Assembly: GCA_965249775.1 (NCBI GenBank)
Contig: OZ252253.1
Span: 186,001 to 250,000 of the forward strand
Direction of reading: 5' to 3'
Origin: UBA822 sp965249775
GTDB lineage: Bacteria > Gemmatimonadota > Gemmatimonadetes > Longimicrobiales > Gaopeijiaceae
Length of the DNA: 64,000 bases
Below, one piece after another: positions 1-8,492 of the stretch. The notes under the pieces were generated by a model. That model had not been told where the DNA came from. It made no database searches and saw nothing but the letters and a program-made list of their open reading frames with translations. Both the position numbers and the translations under genes were made by a program. Each line of letters opens with the position of its first letter. The first letter of the stretch is position 1.

Positions 1-696
1 CGAGAGGCCGCTGACCGTGATCGTGCGATCGCGCATTCCCGCCAAGGTGGCGATCGGAATGTGCTCTCCCTCGTAATAGATGTGCTCGTAGATCTCGTCG
101 GTGATGGCGATGAGATCGTGCTCGATACAGATGGCCGCGATCCCCTCCAACTCGGATCGGTCGAGGACCCTGCCCGTCGGATTGTTCGGGGTGTTGACGA
201 TGATGGCCCGCGTACGGTTCGTGACGAGAGAGGCCAACCGATCGGTATCGAGACGGTACTGGGGAGGCGTGAGCGGCATGAAGACGGGATGGGCCCCACA
301 GAGCACGGCGTCCGGGCCGTAGTTCTCATAGAACGGCTGCAGGATGATCACCTCGTCTCCGGGATCGATGACCGCCAGCATGATGGCTGCCATCGCTTCT
401 GTCGCACCGCACGTAACGGTGATCTCCTGATCACCCTCCACGTCCATGCCATACCACTCCCCATACTTGGCTACGAGCGCGTTGCGCAGACGCGGTGATC
501 CCCATGTGATCGCATATTGATTACGATCGGCGCGAATGGCCTCGCAGGCGGCCTCCTTGAGCAGCTCGGGAGCGGGGAAGTCCGGAAACCCTTGAGCCAG
601 ATTGATTGCATCGTGCTCCCGGGCCACTCGCGTCATCTCACGAATGACCGACTCCGTGAAGGTGTGCGTCCGTTGGGCAGTCCGTGGTGCGGTCAT
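1..696 (-). CDS. Class I/II PLP-dependent aminotransferase, C-terminus beyond window edge
   Basis: This gene runs off the left edge, so only the N-terminal 232 residues are visible, starting at the ATG at 696. The fold type I aminotransferase signature is clear: INLAQGFPDF at 31-40, the CGATEA glycine loop near 96-101, NTPNNPTGR at 168-176 and ITDEIYEH at 198-205, where the Asp contacts the PLP pyridine nitrogen. The reading frame stops just after VSGLS, immediately before the expected PLP lysine. The INLAQGFPDF opening resembles kynurenine/methionine/aromatic aminotransferases (established for the family). The exact substrate cannot be told. The next gene, at 804, is divergent. Confidence 0.9.
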   Translation of the reverse strand, partial: MTAPRTAQRTHTFTESVIREMTRVAREHDAINLAQGFPDFPAPELLKEAACEAIRADRNQYAITWGSPRLRNALVAKYGEWYGMDVEGDQEITVTCGATEAMAAIMLAVIDPGDEVIILQPFYENYGPDAVLCGAHPVFMPLTPPQYRLDTDRLASLVTNRTRAIIVNTPNNPTGRVLDRSELEGIAAICIEHDLIAITDEIYEHIYYEGEHIPIATLAGMRDRTITVSGLS

Positions 697-803
697 GGGT
701 TCGTTTCGATGAGGGTCGGGGTCGGCAAGGGTGGGCCTCAGCCGCTTCTGGGGCAAGATTGTGGCGGTGACGAGGCCGATTCCATAGAGTTCCAGAGAGT
801 TCT

Positions 804-1466
804 GTGTCACTGAGAGTTCCGGAGTCACTCCTGCTGCACCACACGACTAGACCCAGCCGATCCCATCACGAGAGGAGAAACCGAACGGCGGCTCTGCTGA
901 TCCTGTTGTTGGGGACGCTTGTGATCCCGATCCGGGGCGAGGCACAGATTACTCCATTGCAGGTCGAAGCGCGCGGAGGAGCTTGGATTCCCACCACCGA
1001 TCTCGTCGGGGCCCAGGGCTTCGAGGGAGAAGCATCCGCCGACGTCAGCTTCGGCGCTCACTTCATGCTGACTAGTGGTCTGGTTAGCTATGTGGCCGGG
1101 TTCAGTGAACACCGCTTCGGCTGTGCCGATGCGCAATGCGGAGAGACGGTGGATTTCGTTTCCACGGCCTGGGATCTGGGCGTGCGTCTGAATCTCCGCC
1201 GAACGGGGATCGCTCCATGGGTCAGCCTGGGTGCAACCGCGGCGACCGTTGCCGCTCACGTTGAAACCGGGGGCGGAGTGATGACCGAGAATTCCGACCG
1301 AGGCTGGGGGTACGAGGTCGGGGCTGGGGTCCGGGTTCCGGTGGGAGGGCCCTTCGCAATAAACCCGGGCGTGCGCTACGGGCGAAGCGACGTCGAGTTC
1401 GCCTCCAGGGGCACGTTGGAGACACGATACGTCATTGCGGACTTGGGCGTGGTCCTGGCCTTTTGA
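804..1466 (+). CDS. Putative small outer-membrane beta-barrel protein
   Basis: A 220-residue protein with a hydrophobic segment (ALLILLLGTLVIPI, about residues 30-43) ending in GEAQ, which reads as a signal peptide. The rest has alternating hydrophobic/polar stretches, many glycines, and a C-terminal DLGVVLAF ending in Phe, typical of 8-strand outer-membrane barrels. The frame opens with GTG at 804, but about 28 residues precede the hydrophobic core. The true start may be a non-ATG codon nearer a GAGAGGAG stretch at about 871. No specific family is recognised. Two cysteines (CADAQC) could form a loop disulfide. Confidence 0.6.
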   Translation: MSLRVPESLLLHHTTRPSRSHHERRNRTAALLILLLGTLVIPIRGEAQITPLQVEARGGAWIPTTDLVGAQGFEGEASADVSFGAHFMLTSGLVSYVAGFSEHRFGCADAQCGETVDFVSTAWDLGVRLNLRRTGIAPWVSLGATAATVAAHVETGGGVMTENSDRGWGYEVGAGVRVPVGGPFAINPGVRYGRSDVEFASRGTLETRYVIADLGVVLAF

Positions 1467-1540
1467 GCCACTCCGCCGCTCCTTCTGCTAGGGCCACACG
1501 CGCAAGATGAAGTCTAGGATCCAAATAGAGCCGAGAGCTA

Positions 1541-1589
1541 CATGAAGCTGAGATCCGCATGAAGCCGATCCACATGAAGCCGAGATCCA
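1541..1589 (+). repeat. Three imperfect tandem copies of a start-codon-containing 15-17 bp unit
   Basis: Units at 1541-1557, 1558-1572 and 1573-1589 share the core CATGAAGC(C/T)GA...ATCC. A weaker relative lies at about 1505-1522 (GATGAAGTC..GATCC). Each copy carries an ATG, so the start of the following gene at 1559 has several candidate initiation codons (1542, 1559, 1574). The ATG at 1542 is not in the gene's frame, because the unit lengths differ. Confidence 0.75.
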
Positions 1590-4500
1590 CGTCCGGTGCG
1601 CTTCTCTCTCTTTTCGCGCTTTCCGTCATCGTAGCGGCCGAGCCGGCCGCCGGTCAGCTGAGTGCCGACCGGTTCGCGGGGATGCCCGCACGGAGCATTG
1701 GCCCGGCCGGTTCCGCAGGCCGGATCTCGGCGATCGACGCGGTCGTGTCGGATCCCAATGTCGTATATGTAGGGGCGGCGACCGGCGGGCTGTGGAAATC
1801 CCTCAATGGGGGCCAAACATGGCGGGCGGTTTTCGACGATCAACCCGTCTCGGACATCGGCGCGGTCTCAATCAATCAGGCCTACCCCGACATCGTGTGG
1901 GTCGGGATCGGAGGAGGGAACGGCACTGAGGATGAGGAGGTGGCCGCCGTATACCGGTCGCTCGACGGTGGCGAAACGTGGGCCGCCAGAGGGCTTGAGG
2001 GACTCGAGGGCATCCACTGGATCCTGCTGCACCCCGAAAACCCGGACATCGCATACGCGGGTGTCACCGGTCCGATATGGCAGGCGGGAGACGACCGGGG
2101 GGTCTACAAGACCACGGACGGCGGGCTGAGATGGGACCACGTGCTCTTCGTGGATGAGAGCACCGGCGTTTCGGATCTGGTCATGGACCCGAGCGATCCG
2201 AACCGCCTGCTCGCAGCCATGTGGTCCAGCAGGAGGTTTCCATGGTCCGTCGTGCGGAGAGGCCCGGCTAGCGGTCTCTTTCTGACGCAGGACGGTGGGG
2301 ACAATTGGATCCGCCTTGAGGAAGGAGACGGACTTCCAGGCGGCGACCTCGGCCGCATCGCACTGGATGTGTTTCGGGGCGATCCGAGGGTCGTCTATGC
2401 TCTCGTGGACTCCGGCGAGGGCGCGCTTCTGCGTTCGTACAATCGAGGGCGCACCTGGAACACGTTGAGGCGGAGTCCCGACCTGATCTCGAACATCGAT
2501 GATCCCAGTGACATCGTGGCCGATCCCGTGAACGAGTCGAGGCTGTTTCACCTCTCCTCCCGTCTCTCGGTGAGCGACGATGGTGGAGAGACCTTCCGGC
2601 AGGGCGGACGCAGTTCCGGCTGGGGCTATCGAGTTCTGTGGATCCACCCCGAAGACCCACGCCTGATGTACGGAGGTACGGATCGCGGCCTGGTTCTTTC
2701 ACGCGACGGGGGAGCGAACTGGAGCCCGATGGGCGAGCTTCCCGTCGGCAGGTTCAACCATGCCGCGGTCGATGTGGAGGTCCCCTTCAACGTCTACGGA
2801 GGATTGGAGCGCAACGGGTGGTGGGCTGGACCGGCGTACGGTTGGGGGGACGGTGGTGCGCGAAACCGTGACTGGATGGAGCTCGGGTCCGACGATGGCT
2901 TCGGGATCCTGGTCGATCCAAGTGAGGCGAACCATGGATACGCCGTCACCCGGGGCGGGGACCTCATTCGGTTCAACCTTCGGACGGGCGAGCGGAAGCC
3001 GATCCGACCCTGGGCTCCGGCCTTCGCCGACCTTCGCCTCAACCGGGATGTGCCGATCGCGCTCGATCCGCATGACCCGGCAGGCATCTACTATGGGAGT
3101 CAGTTCGTCCACAAGAGCACGAATCGCGGTGAGACCTGGCAGCTCATCAGCGCTGACCTGACCGCCAACGATCCAGCGGAGCGACGCGAGGGTCGAAGCG
3201 ACACCCCGGATCCCGACGGGCTCGCGACCAACGCCGGGGCTGCGGACGGCTCTGAAGACGGCGGCGCCACGATCACATCGATCGCGCCGAGTCTGCTCGA
3301 CCGAGACGTGATTTGGGTCGGAACGGACGAGGGCGGCGTTCAGGTGACCCAATCGGCTGGTGGGGAGTGGGAAAGCGTGCGGCACAGGATCGACCGAATC
3401 CCGGACAGCAGTTGGGTCACACACATCGAGCCCTCCGCCCTCCGGCCGGGCTCGGCCCTCGTGGCTTTCGACGCTCATCGAACCGGGGATCGGGAGTCGC
3501 TCATCGTATGGACCGACGACTACGGGGATGACTGGGAGAGAATCGGCAGAGGATCGAACCTCGAGGGGGTTGTCCGTACGCTCGAGCAGGACCCGATCGT
3601 GGAGGCACTACTCTTTGCTGGGACTGACGCTGGGCTATTCGTCTCCCTGAATCGAGGCGAGAACTGGTTCAAGTGGACTCACGGGCTGCCGCCGGTGCCG
3701 GTCTACGACCTTGTCCTGCATCCGCGAGACCACGACCTGGTGATCGCAACCCACGGGCGGAGCGCTTATGTGCTCGACGATATTCGACCTCTCAGGGAGC
3801 TCGCCCGGGATCCGAGAATCGAAGAAGTCGAGCTTTACCTCTTTCAACCTCCTCTGGCGTTGATCCGAAGCACACAGGCGTTGGATCGAGGCGGTGCCTT
3901 GGACGCGGATGTCACTCTCCGGGGCCAGGAGCGGCCCGCCGGAGTGCCCCTGACCTACTGGCTGGGGAGACGTCAGGACGAGGATGACGACGCTCGGGAC
4001 GATGCCCAGGATGGAGTCGGCGGTGCCGCGGGTGGGCGGCGCGGCGTCGATGTCGAGATCCTGGACTTCGAGGGATGGGTCGTACGGTCGCTCCAAGGGC
4101 CCGCGACGCCAGGGATGAATCGGGTCGTCTGGGACCTCCGTGAGGATCCGCCGACGCCGAGTGGGCCTCTCGGCCAGTTCTCCGATGCGGCGATTGGGAC
4201 CGAGGAGGGAAACGTTCGATCCGCAGAGGTGTTGCCCGGCCTGTTTACAGTTCGGATTTCGAGAGAGGGTGTCGAGCGCTTTCAGGCGCTGGAAGTCCGG
4301 GAGGATCCCCGTGTGGATGTCGAGCTCGTGGACCGGATCAGCAAGTATCAAGCGGTGAAGCGCGGCTTGGACCTCGACGCGAGACTGAGGGCGCTCCGGG
4401 CGGCGGTCGCCAGCGTCCACGACGAGCTCGAAAGAGTGATCGACTGGGTGCGCGAGGGAGGATTGCTGCGGGACGTGACGCTGCTCGTAGCCAGCCAGGC

Positions 4501-4753
4501 CTTGGACGACCGGCTCGCAGAGTTGGCTGATTTCGGAGGCGTGATGAGATATCGCCCCGGTGTTCTCGGACTGACCTCGTCCTACGATGAGCCGACCGAG
4601 GGGCAGCGCCTCGATCTGATCCGCATGGAGGAGGAACTGGACGGACTCACGCGGAGGATCGGTGATTTCTTGATCTTGGACATCAACCGCTTCGCGCGCA
4701 GGGTGGAGGAGGCCGGACTGGACGTATCCTTCTTCATCGGTCCTATCGGTTGA
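1559..4753 (+). CDS. Secreted Asp-box/BNR repeat protein (sortilin/VPS10-like propeller)
   Basis: A 1064-residue exported protein. The N-terminus has a signal peptide (SGALLSLFALSVIVAAEPAAGQ). About ten Asp-box motifs of the form S-x-D/N-G-G-x-T-W follow (SLNGGQTW, SLDGGETW, TTDGGLRW, TQDGGDNW, SDDGGETF, SRDGGANW, SLNRGENW), marking two beta-propellers over about residues 40-750. The C-terminal 300 residues contain an acidic linker, a beta-sandwich-like part and a helical tail. Databases often call this family 'glycosyl hydrolase', but no catalytic residues are evident, so I would not assign an enzyme activity. The start is ambiguous because the start region is repeated; ATG 1574 fits the signal peptide equally well. 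Confidence 0.85.
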   Translation: MKPIHMKPRSTSGALLSLFALSVIVAAEPAAGQLSADRFAGMPARSIGPAGSAGRISAIDAVVSDPNVVYVGAATGGLWKSLNGGQTWRAVFDDQPVSDIGAVSINQAYPDIVWVGIGGGNGTEDEEVAAVYRSLDGGETWAARGLEGLEGIHWILLHPENPDIAYAGVTGPIWQAGDDRGVYKTTDGGLRWDHVLFVDESTGVSDLVMDPSDPNRLLAAMWSSRRFPWSVVRRGPASGLFLTQDGGDNWIRLEEGDGLPGGDLGRIALDVFRGDPRVVYALVDSGEGALLRSYNRGRTWNTLRRSPDLISNIDDPSDIVADPVNESRLFHLSSRLSVSDDGGETFRQGGRSSGWGYRVLWIHPEDPRLMYGGTDRGLVLSRDGGANWSPMGELPVGRFNHAAVDVEVPFNVYGGLERNGWWAGPAYGWGDGGARNRDWMELGSDDGFGILVDPSEANHGYAVTRGGDLIRFNLRTGERKPIRPWAPAFADLRLNRDVPIALDPHDPAGIYYGSQFVHKSTNRGETWQLISADLTANDPAERREGRSDTPDPDGLATNAGAADGSEDGGATITSIAPSLLDRDVIWVGTDEGGVQVTQSAGGEWESVRHRIDRIPDSSWVTHIEPSALRPGSALVAFDAHRTGDRESLIVWTDDYGDDWERIGRGSNLEGVVRTLEQDPIVEALLFAGTDAGLFVSLNRGENWFKWTHGLPPVPVYDLVLHPRDHDLVIATHGRSAYVLDDIRPLRELARDPRIEEVELYLFQPPLALIRSTQALDRGGALDADVTLRGQERPAGVPLTYWLGRRQDEDDDARDDAQDGVGGAAGGRRGVDVEILDFEGWVVRSLQGPATPGMNRVVWDLREDPPTPSGPLGQFSDAAIGTEEGNVRSAEVLPGLFTVRISREGVERFQALEVREDPRVDVELVDRISKYQAVKRGLDLDARLRALRAAVASVHDELERVIDWVREGGLLRDVTLLVASQALDDRLAELADFGGVMRYRPGVLGLTSSYDEPTEGQRLDLIRMEEELDGLTRRIGDFLILDINRFARRVEEAGLDVSFFIGPIG

Positions 4754-4868
4754 TCACGGTGCTTCAGAAGCTTCTCCCTCCTGGACCGATCGGTTGGGAG
4801 CTGATGCTTCAGAAGCTTCTCCACTTCGGGTCTGTCGATTAATCCCGATGCTTCGAAAGCTTCTCCTG
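4742..4868 (+). repeat. Three imperfect ~45 bp tandem repeats across a stop/start junction
   Basis: Units begin at about 4742, 4786 and 4832. Each has a core close to (C/G)ATCGGTTG..., followed 8-10 bases later by ATGCTTCAGAAGCTTCTCC or a close variant. The first unit contains the stop codon of the upstream Asp-box protein gene. The last unit contains the ATG at 4848 and the first codons (M-L-R-K-L-L) of proline dehydrogenase. The upstream copies therefore encode M/V-L-Q-K-L-L in the same frame, looking like duplicated start regions. Confidence 0.8.
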
Positions 4869-5774
4869 TGGGGATCGGAAAGCGCTTTTCTTTCGAACCG
4901 GGTGGCAAGCGCCGCGTTCGTTAAGCGGGCGGTACGGCGCTTCATGCCGGGGGAGACCTCGGAGGACGCGATCGTCGAGGCGGTGAGGTTGAGCGCGTTA
5001 CAGATGAGGTCAGTGCTCGCACTCCTCGGGGAAAACGTGACGGAAGAGGATGAAGCCGCCGACGTCACACGGCATTATCAGGGAGTATTGAACGAAATCG
5101 CGTCCCGGGAACTGGACGCGGAGATCTCCGTGAAGCCGACTCAACTTGGGATTGACGTTGGTAGCGACGTGGTCGCGGGCAACCTCGAACGGATCTTGAC
5201 CACCGCGGAGGAACATGGGCACTTCGTTTGGATCGACATGGAGGGCAGCGCCTATGTGGACAGAACGCTCGAGCTGTATCGGGCTGCGCGTTCGCGCTAT
5301 CAGAACACGGGCGTGTGCCTGCAGTCGTACCTCCGTCGGACGGCCGGAGATCTTACCGCCTTGCTGCCGATCAACCCGTCGATCCGGCTCGTGAAGGGTG
5401 CGTATGCCGAGCCCAAAGAGGTCGCGTTCCCCCGGAAGAGTGATGTCGATGACAACTACTTCCGGCTGGCGCGAATGCTTTTCGACGAGGTCCAAGGGGG
5501 GGGCGGAGTGCGGGCGGCGTTTGCGACGCATGACGAGGGGCTCATTCGGAGGATCCAAGAAGAGGCGGCCCGGCGTGGGATGACGCCCGGCGATTCGGAA
5601 TTCCAGATGCTGTATGGGATTGGGACCGCCAAACAAAAGGAGCTGGCCGCGCAGGGTCACAGGGTCCAAGTACACATCAGCTACGGGACTGCCTGGTTCC
5701 CGTGGTATATGAGGCGTTTGGCCGAGAGGCCTGCGAACCTGTGGTTCGTGATGAGAAAGATGGTGTCGAGCTGA
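4848..5774 (+). CDS. putA: Proline dehydrogenase (FAD-dependent)
   Basis: Monofunctional proline dehydrogenase of about 308 residues, which oxidises L-proline to pyrroline-5-carboxylate with FAD. The barrel signatures are visible: SVKPTQLG near residue 92, the WIDME strand, RLVKGAYAEP, ATHDEG, EFQMLYGI, and a C-terminal RRLAERPANLWF that corresponds to the substrate-binding RR..ERP helix. The frame extends upstream to 4794, but ATG 4848 (MLRKLLLWGSES) matches family N-termini and is preceded by repeat copies of the same sequence. No P5C dehydrogenase lies beside it, so the second step must be encoded elsewhere. An MFS gene follows at once and could be co-transcribed. Confidence 0.92.
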   Translation: MLRKLLLWGSESAFLSNRVASAAFVKRAVRRFMPGETSEDAIVEAVRLSALQMRSVLALLGENVTEEDEAADVTRHYQGVLNEIASRELDAEISVKPTQLGIDVGSDVVAGNLERILTTAEEHGHFVWIDMEGSAYVDRTLELYRAARSRYQNTGVCLQSYLRRTAGDLTALLPINPSIRLVKGAYAEPKEVAFPRKSDVDDNYFRLARMLFDEVQGGGGVRAAFATHDEGLIRRIQEEAARRGMTPGDSEFQMLYGIGTAKQKELAAQGHRVQVHISYGTAWFPWYMRRLAERPANLWFVMRKMVSS

Positions 5775-5775
5775 A

Positions 5776-5823
5776 CGGCCACCGCGCCGGTGCTGGCGCC
5801 GGCCACCGCGCCGGTGCTGGCAC
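5776..5823 (+). repeat. Two tandem 24-bp units directly after the proline dehydrogenase stop
   Basis: Units 5776-5799 and 5800-5823 differ at one base. Each contains GGCCACCGCGCCGGTGCTGG. They begin one base after the TGA of the preceding gene and lie in the presumed N-terminal leader region of the downstream MFS reading frame, where they encode a GHRAGAGA-type repeat. Confidence 0.8.
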
Positions 5824-5914
5824 CGGCGACCTCGATCCAAGACGCTGGCATGCCCTGGCTCTCGTCTCCGTGGCGGTTCTTCTCGGGATGTCTGTCTAGT
5901 TCACGGCGAGCGCT

Positions 5915-7054
5915 GTGGCTCCGGTGTTGGAAAGCCGCTGGGACCTGAATCCCAGTCAGGTGGGGTGGCTCACCACACTCGTGCAGCTGGGCTTCGTGGC
6001 CGGCACGATCCTGGCGGCTGTGCTCAACCTGGCAGATGTCGTCCCGTCGAGGATCTATTTTTCGACATCGGCTGTGTTGGCCGCCGTTGCGAACGCGCTT
6101 CTCGCTGGCGCGTCCGGCTATGGCGGCGCCTTGATCCTACGGTTCCTCACAGGATTCTTCTTGGCCGGGGTCTACCCGCCGGCCATGAAGATGATGGCCA
6201 CCTGGTTTCGATCGGCACGGGGACTCGCGATCGGCACGGTCGTCGGGGCGCTCACGGTGGGGAAGGCGACCCCATATCTCTTCAAGCTCCTGGGTGGTGC
6301 CCCGGTTTTGGCCGTGGTGTGGGGCGCGTCGGGAGCGGCCGCACTCGGGGGGCTCCTGGTCGCGTCAGCGTATCGAGAGGGTCCACACCCGTTCCGCCGG
6401 GCGCCCTTCTCATGGGGGCTGGTGGCCGAGGTCGTGCGGCACCGGCCCACTCGCCTTGCCACCTATGGGTACCTCGGACACATGTGGGAGCTCTACGCCA
6501 TGTGGACCTGGGTACCGGCCTTCCTGGCAGCGAGCGCGGTAGCGAGGACGGCGAGCGTGGGCGCGTCCGCCGCATCGGCTGCGCTCCCGACCAGGGCGGT
6601 GGACCTGGCCGCCTTCGCCGCAATCGCGATTGGTGGCATCGGCTGTGTTTGGGGTGGATGGATGGCGGACCGAATCGGATGGGGTCGATTCGTCAACCTG
6701 GCCATGGCAGCGAGCGGGGCCTGCGCACTGCTTGTCGGCTTCTTCTTCGGGCAGAGCTTTTGGGTGTTGCTTCCTTTGGTGCTGGTGTGGGGTCTGTTCG
6801 TCGTGGCCGATTCGGCGCAGTTCAGCGCGATGGTCACCGAAGTCGCACCTCAACAGGGTGTCGGCACCGCCCTCACCCTCCAGACCTCGCTGGGGTTCCT
6901 GCTCACGATGGTGACCATCCAGGGGGTCCCCCTGCTCCAGGAGTCATTCGGCTGGAGCTTGGCGTTTCCGGTCCTGGCGCTCGGTCCAATCTTCGGGATC
7001 GCCGCCATTCGAAAGTTCGACCGGAGCCGCCGAGCTCCTGAGGAGACACCCTAA
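5915..7054 (+). CDS. MFS transporter, first transmembrane helix cut off by an in-frame amber codon
   Basis: A major facilitator superfamily permease: 379 residues after the GTG at 5915, with about 11 hydrophobic helices and a motif-A-like GGWMADRIGWGR between the two halves. The same frame continues upstream of 5915 and encodes a good first helix (WHALALVSVAVLLGMSV), which ends in TAG at 5897-5899. The continuing residues are FTASAVAPVLESRW. From memory, related permeases read GMS-x-W-F-x-ASAV-AP here, so TAG sits where TGG (Trp) is expected. Either the gene is a nonsense pseudogene, the base is a sequencing error, or translation restarts at GTG 5915 and makes a protein lacking helix 1. The substrate is unknown. 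Confidence 0.75.
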   Translation: MAPVLESRWDLNPSQVGWLTTLVQLGFVAGTILAAVLNLADVVPSRIYFSTSAVLAAVANALLAGASGYGGALILRFLTGFFLAGVYPPAMKMMATWFRSARGLAIGTVVGALTVGKATPYLFKLLGGAPVLAVVWGASGAAALGGLLVASAYREGPHPFRRAPFSWGLVAEVVRHRPTRLATYGYLGHMWELYAMWTWVPAFLAASAVARTASVGASAASAALPTRAVDLAAFAAIAIGGIGCVWGGWMADRIGWGRFVNLAMAASGACALLVGFFFGQSFWVLLPLVLVWGLFVVADSAQFSAMVTEVAPQQGVGTALTLQTSLGFLLTMVTIQGVPLLQESFGWSLAFPVLALGPIFGIAAIRKFDRSRRAPEETP

Positions 7055-7107
7055 TGTGCTTCGGCAGGGGCCGCACCTCAGCCCACCGTCCTTTCACGGG
7101 ACTTGCC

Positions 7108-8319
7108 CTACGGGTCCGACCGCCTCTCCACGCCTGATCTCCTCTCCGGACCGGTCCACCCACCATTGCCGGATCTCCTGTCCCGACCGGACCGCTTCTG
7201 TACACTGGCCCTCATCGCTGCACCGGACTTTTCTCCCATGTTGAGGGACAAGACCTCGAGAACCCGATCGTGGCGAGCGAAGAACACGACATCGTCTCCT
7301 ACCTGGACCTCGAGCTCATGCGCCGGCTGCACAGAAGAATCTCCGGCCCTGTCGACCAAGACGATATCCAGCTCGTGTTCGGTCTGGAGAGCTCCGACGG
7401 TTCTCCCCACTAGAAGGGATTCGCGAGAGACTGTGAGGCGCATGGTCGAGTATCGGACACCGTGGATCTCGAGAGTCTGAGTGATCTCGACGCCGAGTGC
7501 CGCCCCCGCGAAGGCGGGTGCGGCCAGATCGGCCGAGCTCAGCACCGAGTGCACGTCGAGGAATTGCTCCAGCTGGTCGGCGAACGAGTCGTCCCACATG
7601 CGGCTCACGATCCGGATCTCCGGGTTGCTGTGACGAACCTTCATGGTGGCCTCCATGTTCGCCTGGTCCTTTCCCGTACAGGCGATAAAGGCCTCCGCGT
7701 GGCTCAGGCACGCCTTCTCCAAGGTTTCGGGAAGTCTTCCGTCTCCCTGAATGATCGGAACGCCGATCTCTCCCAAGCGCTTCTTCGCAACAGCGCTGGG
7801 AGAGTTGTCGATGGCCACGACGTCCACACCCATCGTGACGAGGTCTCGGATCACTCGCTGGCCCACATGTCCAGCGCCCAATACGATGACATGATTCCTG
7901 TACGTCAACGCCAAAGCCTCCGCCCAAGGGTTTCTACTGTCGTCCCGATTGAACACCAGATTCACGAAGTCGGCCGCCCCAAAGCCGACAAGCAGGAGCG
8001 CGCCCAGGGGCACGATGTACCAGAAGACCGCCAGGGCGAGCTCCGGTGGTACGGCCTCCGGAGCCTCCAGAATCATGAGCTGCAGAATTATGTAGGGGCG
8101 GTCGCTCAGAGGTGTCTCAGTGCCCCGAATCGCACCGTACAACTCGCCATAGAGGAATCCACCCAACAGGGTGAGAAGGAGGAACCCGACTATCGGAACG
8201 CGGAACTCCCTGAGCAAGGCCACTCCATGGTGCCAGGCGGCCCTTACGGACCGAGGGAGCCGCTGGCGCAAGGAACGTCCTAATGGGTGGGCGAACCGGC
8301 GTCGTACAGCCGAGGGCAA
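7108..8319 (-). CDS. TrkA-type NAD-binding (RCK) membrane protein, ion-channel-like
   Basis: A 403-residue protein with two to three N-terminal membrane helices (about 45-62, 78-95 and 100-125). A TrkA-N/RCK Rossmann domain follows (HVIVLGAGHVGQR, a GxGxxG motif, about residues 142-260), then a TrkA-C domain (about 290-365). This is the layout of RCK-gated potassium channels. However, the TVGYG-type selectivity filter is not visible between the helices, so ion conduction is uncertain. The C-terminus ends in a basic repeat of the form RSGRDRRSG...GPERRSGVERR. The gene is convergent with the MFS gene, 53 bp away. The 173 bp upstream hold no recognisable feature. Confidence 0.8.
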   Translation of the reverse strand: MPSAVRRRFAHPLGRSLRQRLPRSVRAAWHHGVALLREFRVPIVGFLLLTLLGGFLYGELYGAIRGTETPLSDRPYIILQLMILEAPEAVPPELALAVFWYIVPLGALLLVGFGAADFVNLVFNRDDSRNPWAEALALTYRNHVIVLGAGHVGQRVIRDLVTMGVDVVAIDNSPSAVAKKRLGEIGVPIIQGDGRLPETLEKACLSHAEAFIACTGKDQANMEATMKVRHSNPEIRIVSRMWDDSFADQLEQFLDVHSVLSSADLAAPAFAGAALGVEITQTLEIHGVRYSTMRLTVSRESLLVGRTVGALQTEHELDIVLVDRAGDSSVQPAHELEVQVGDDVVFFARHDRVLEVLSLNMGEKSGAAMRASVQKRSGRDRRSGNGGWTGPERRSGVERRSDP

Positions 8320-8492
8320 GCGACTTCCTCCATTGCGAGCGCGCGAAGGCGAACGAGACTCGGGCAGGCCGAGGTCGAGCCGCCCAATATACGAATCTAG
8401 CGTGGCGTAGCAGACGTGTCTCGGCTATTCGAGTGCCGACACATCCAGCCCTTGGGAGGTGCGCCGCCGGAGGCCGGTGGCGGCGCCGGTCA

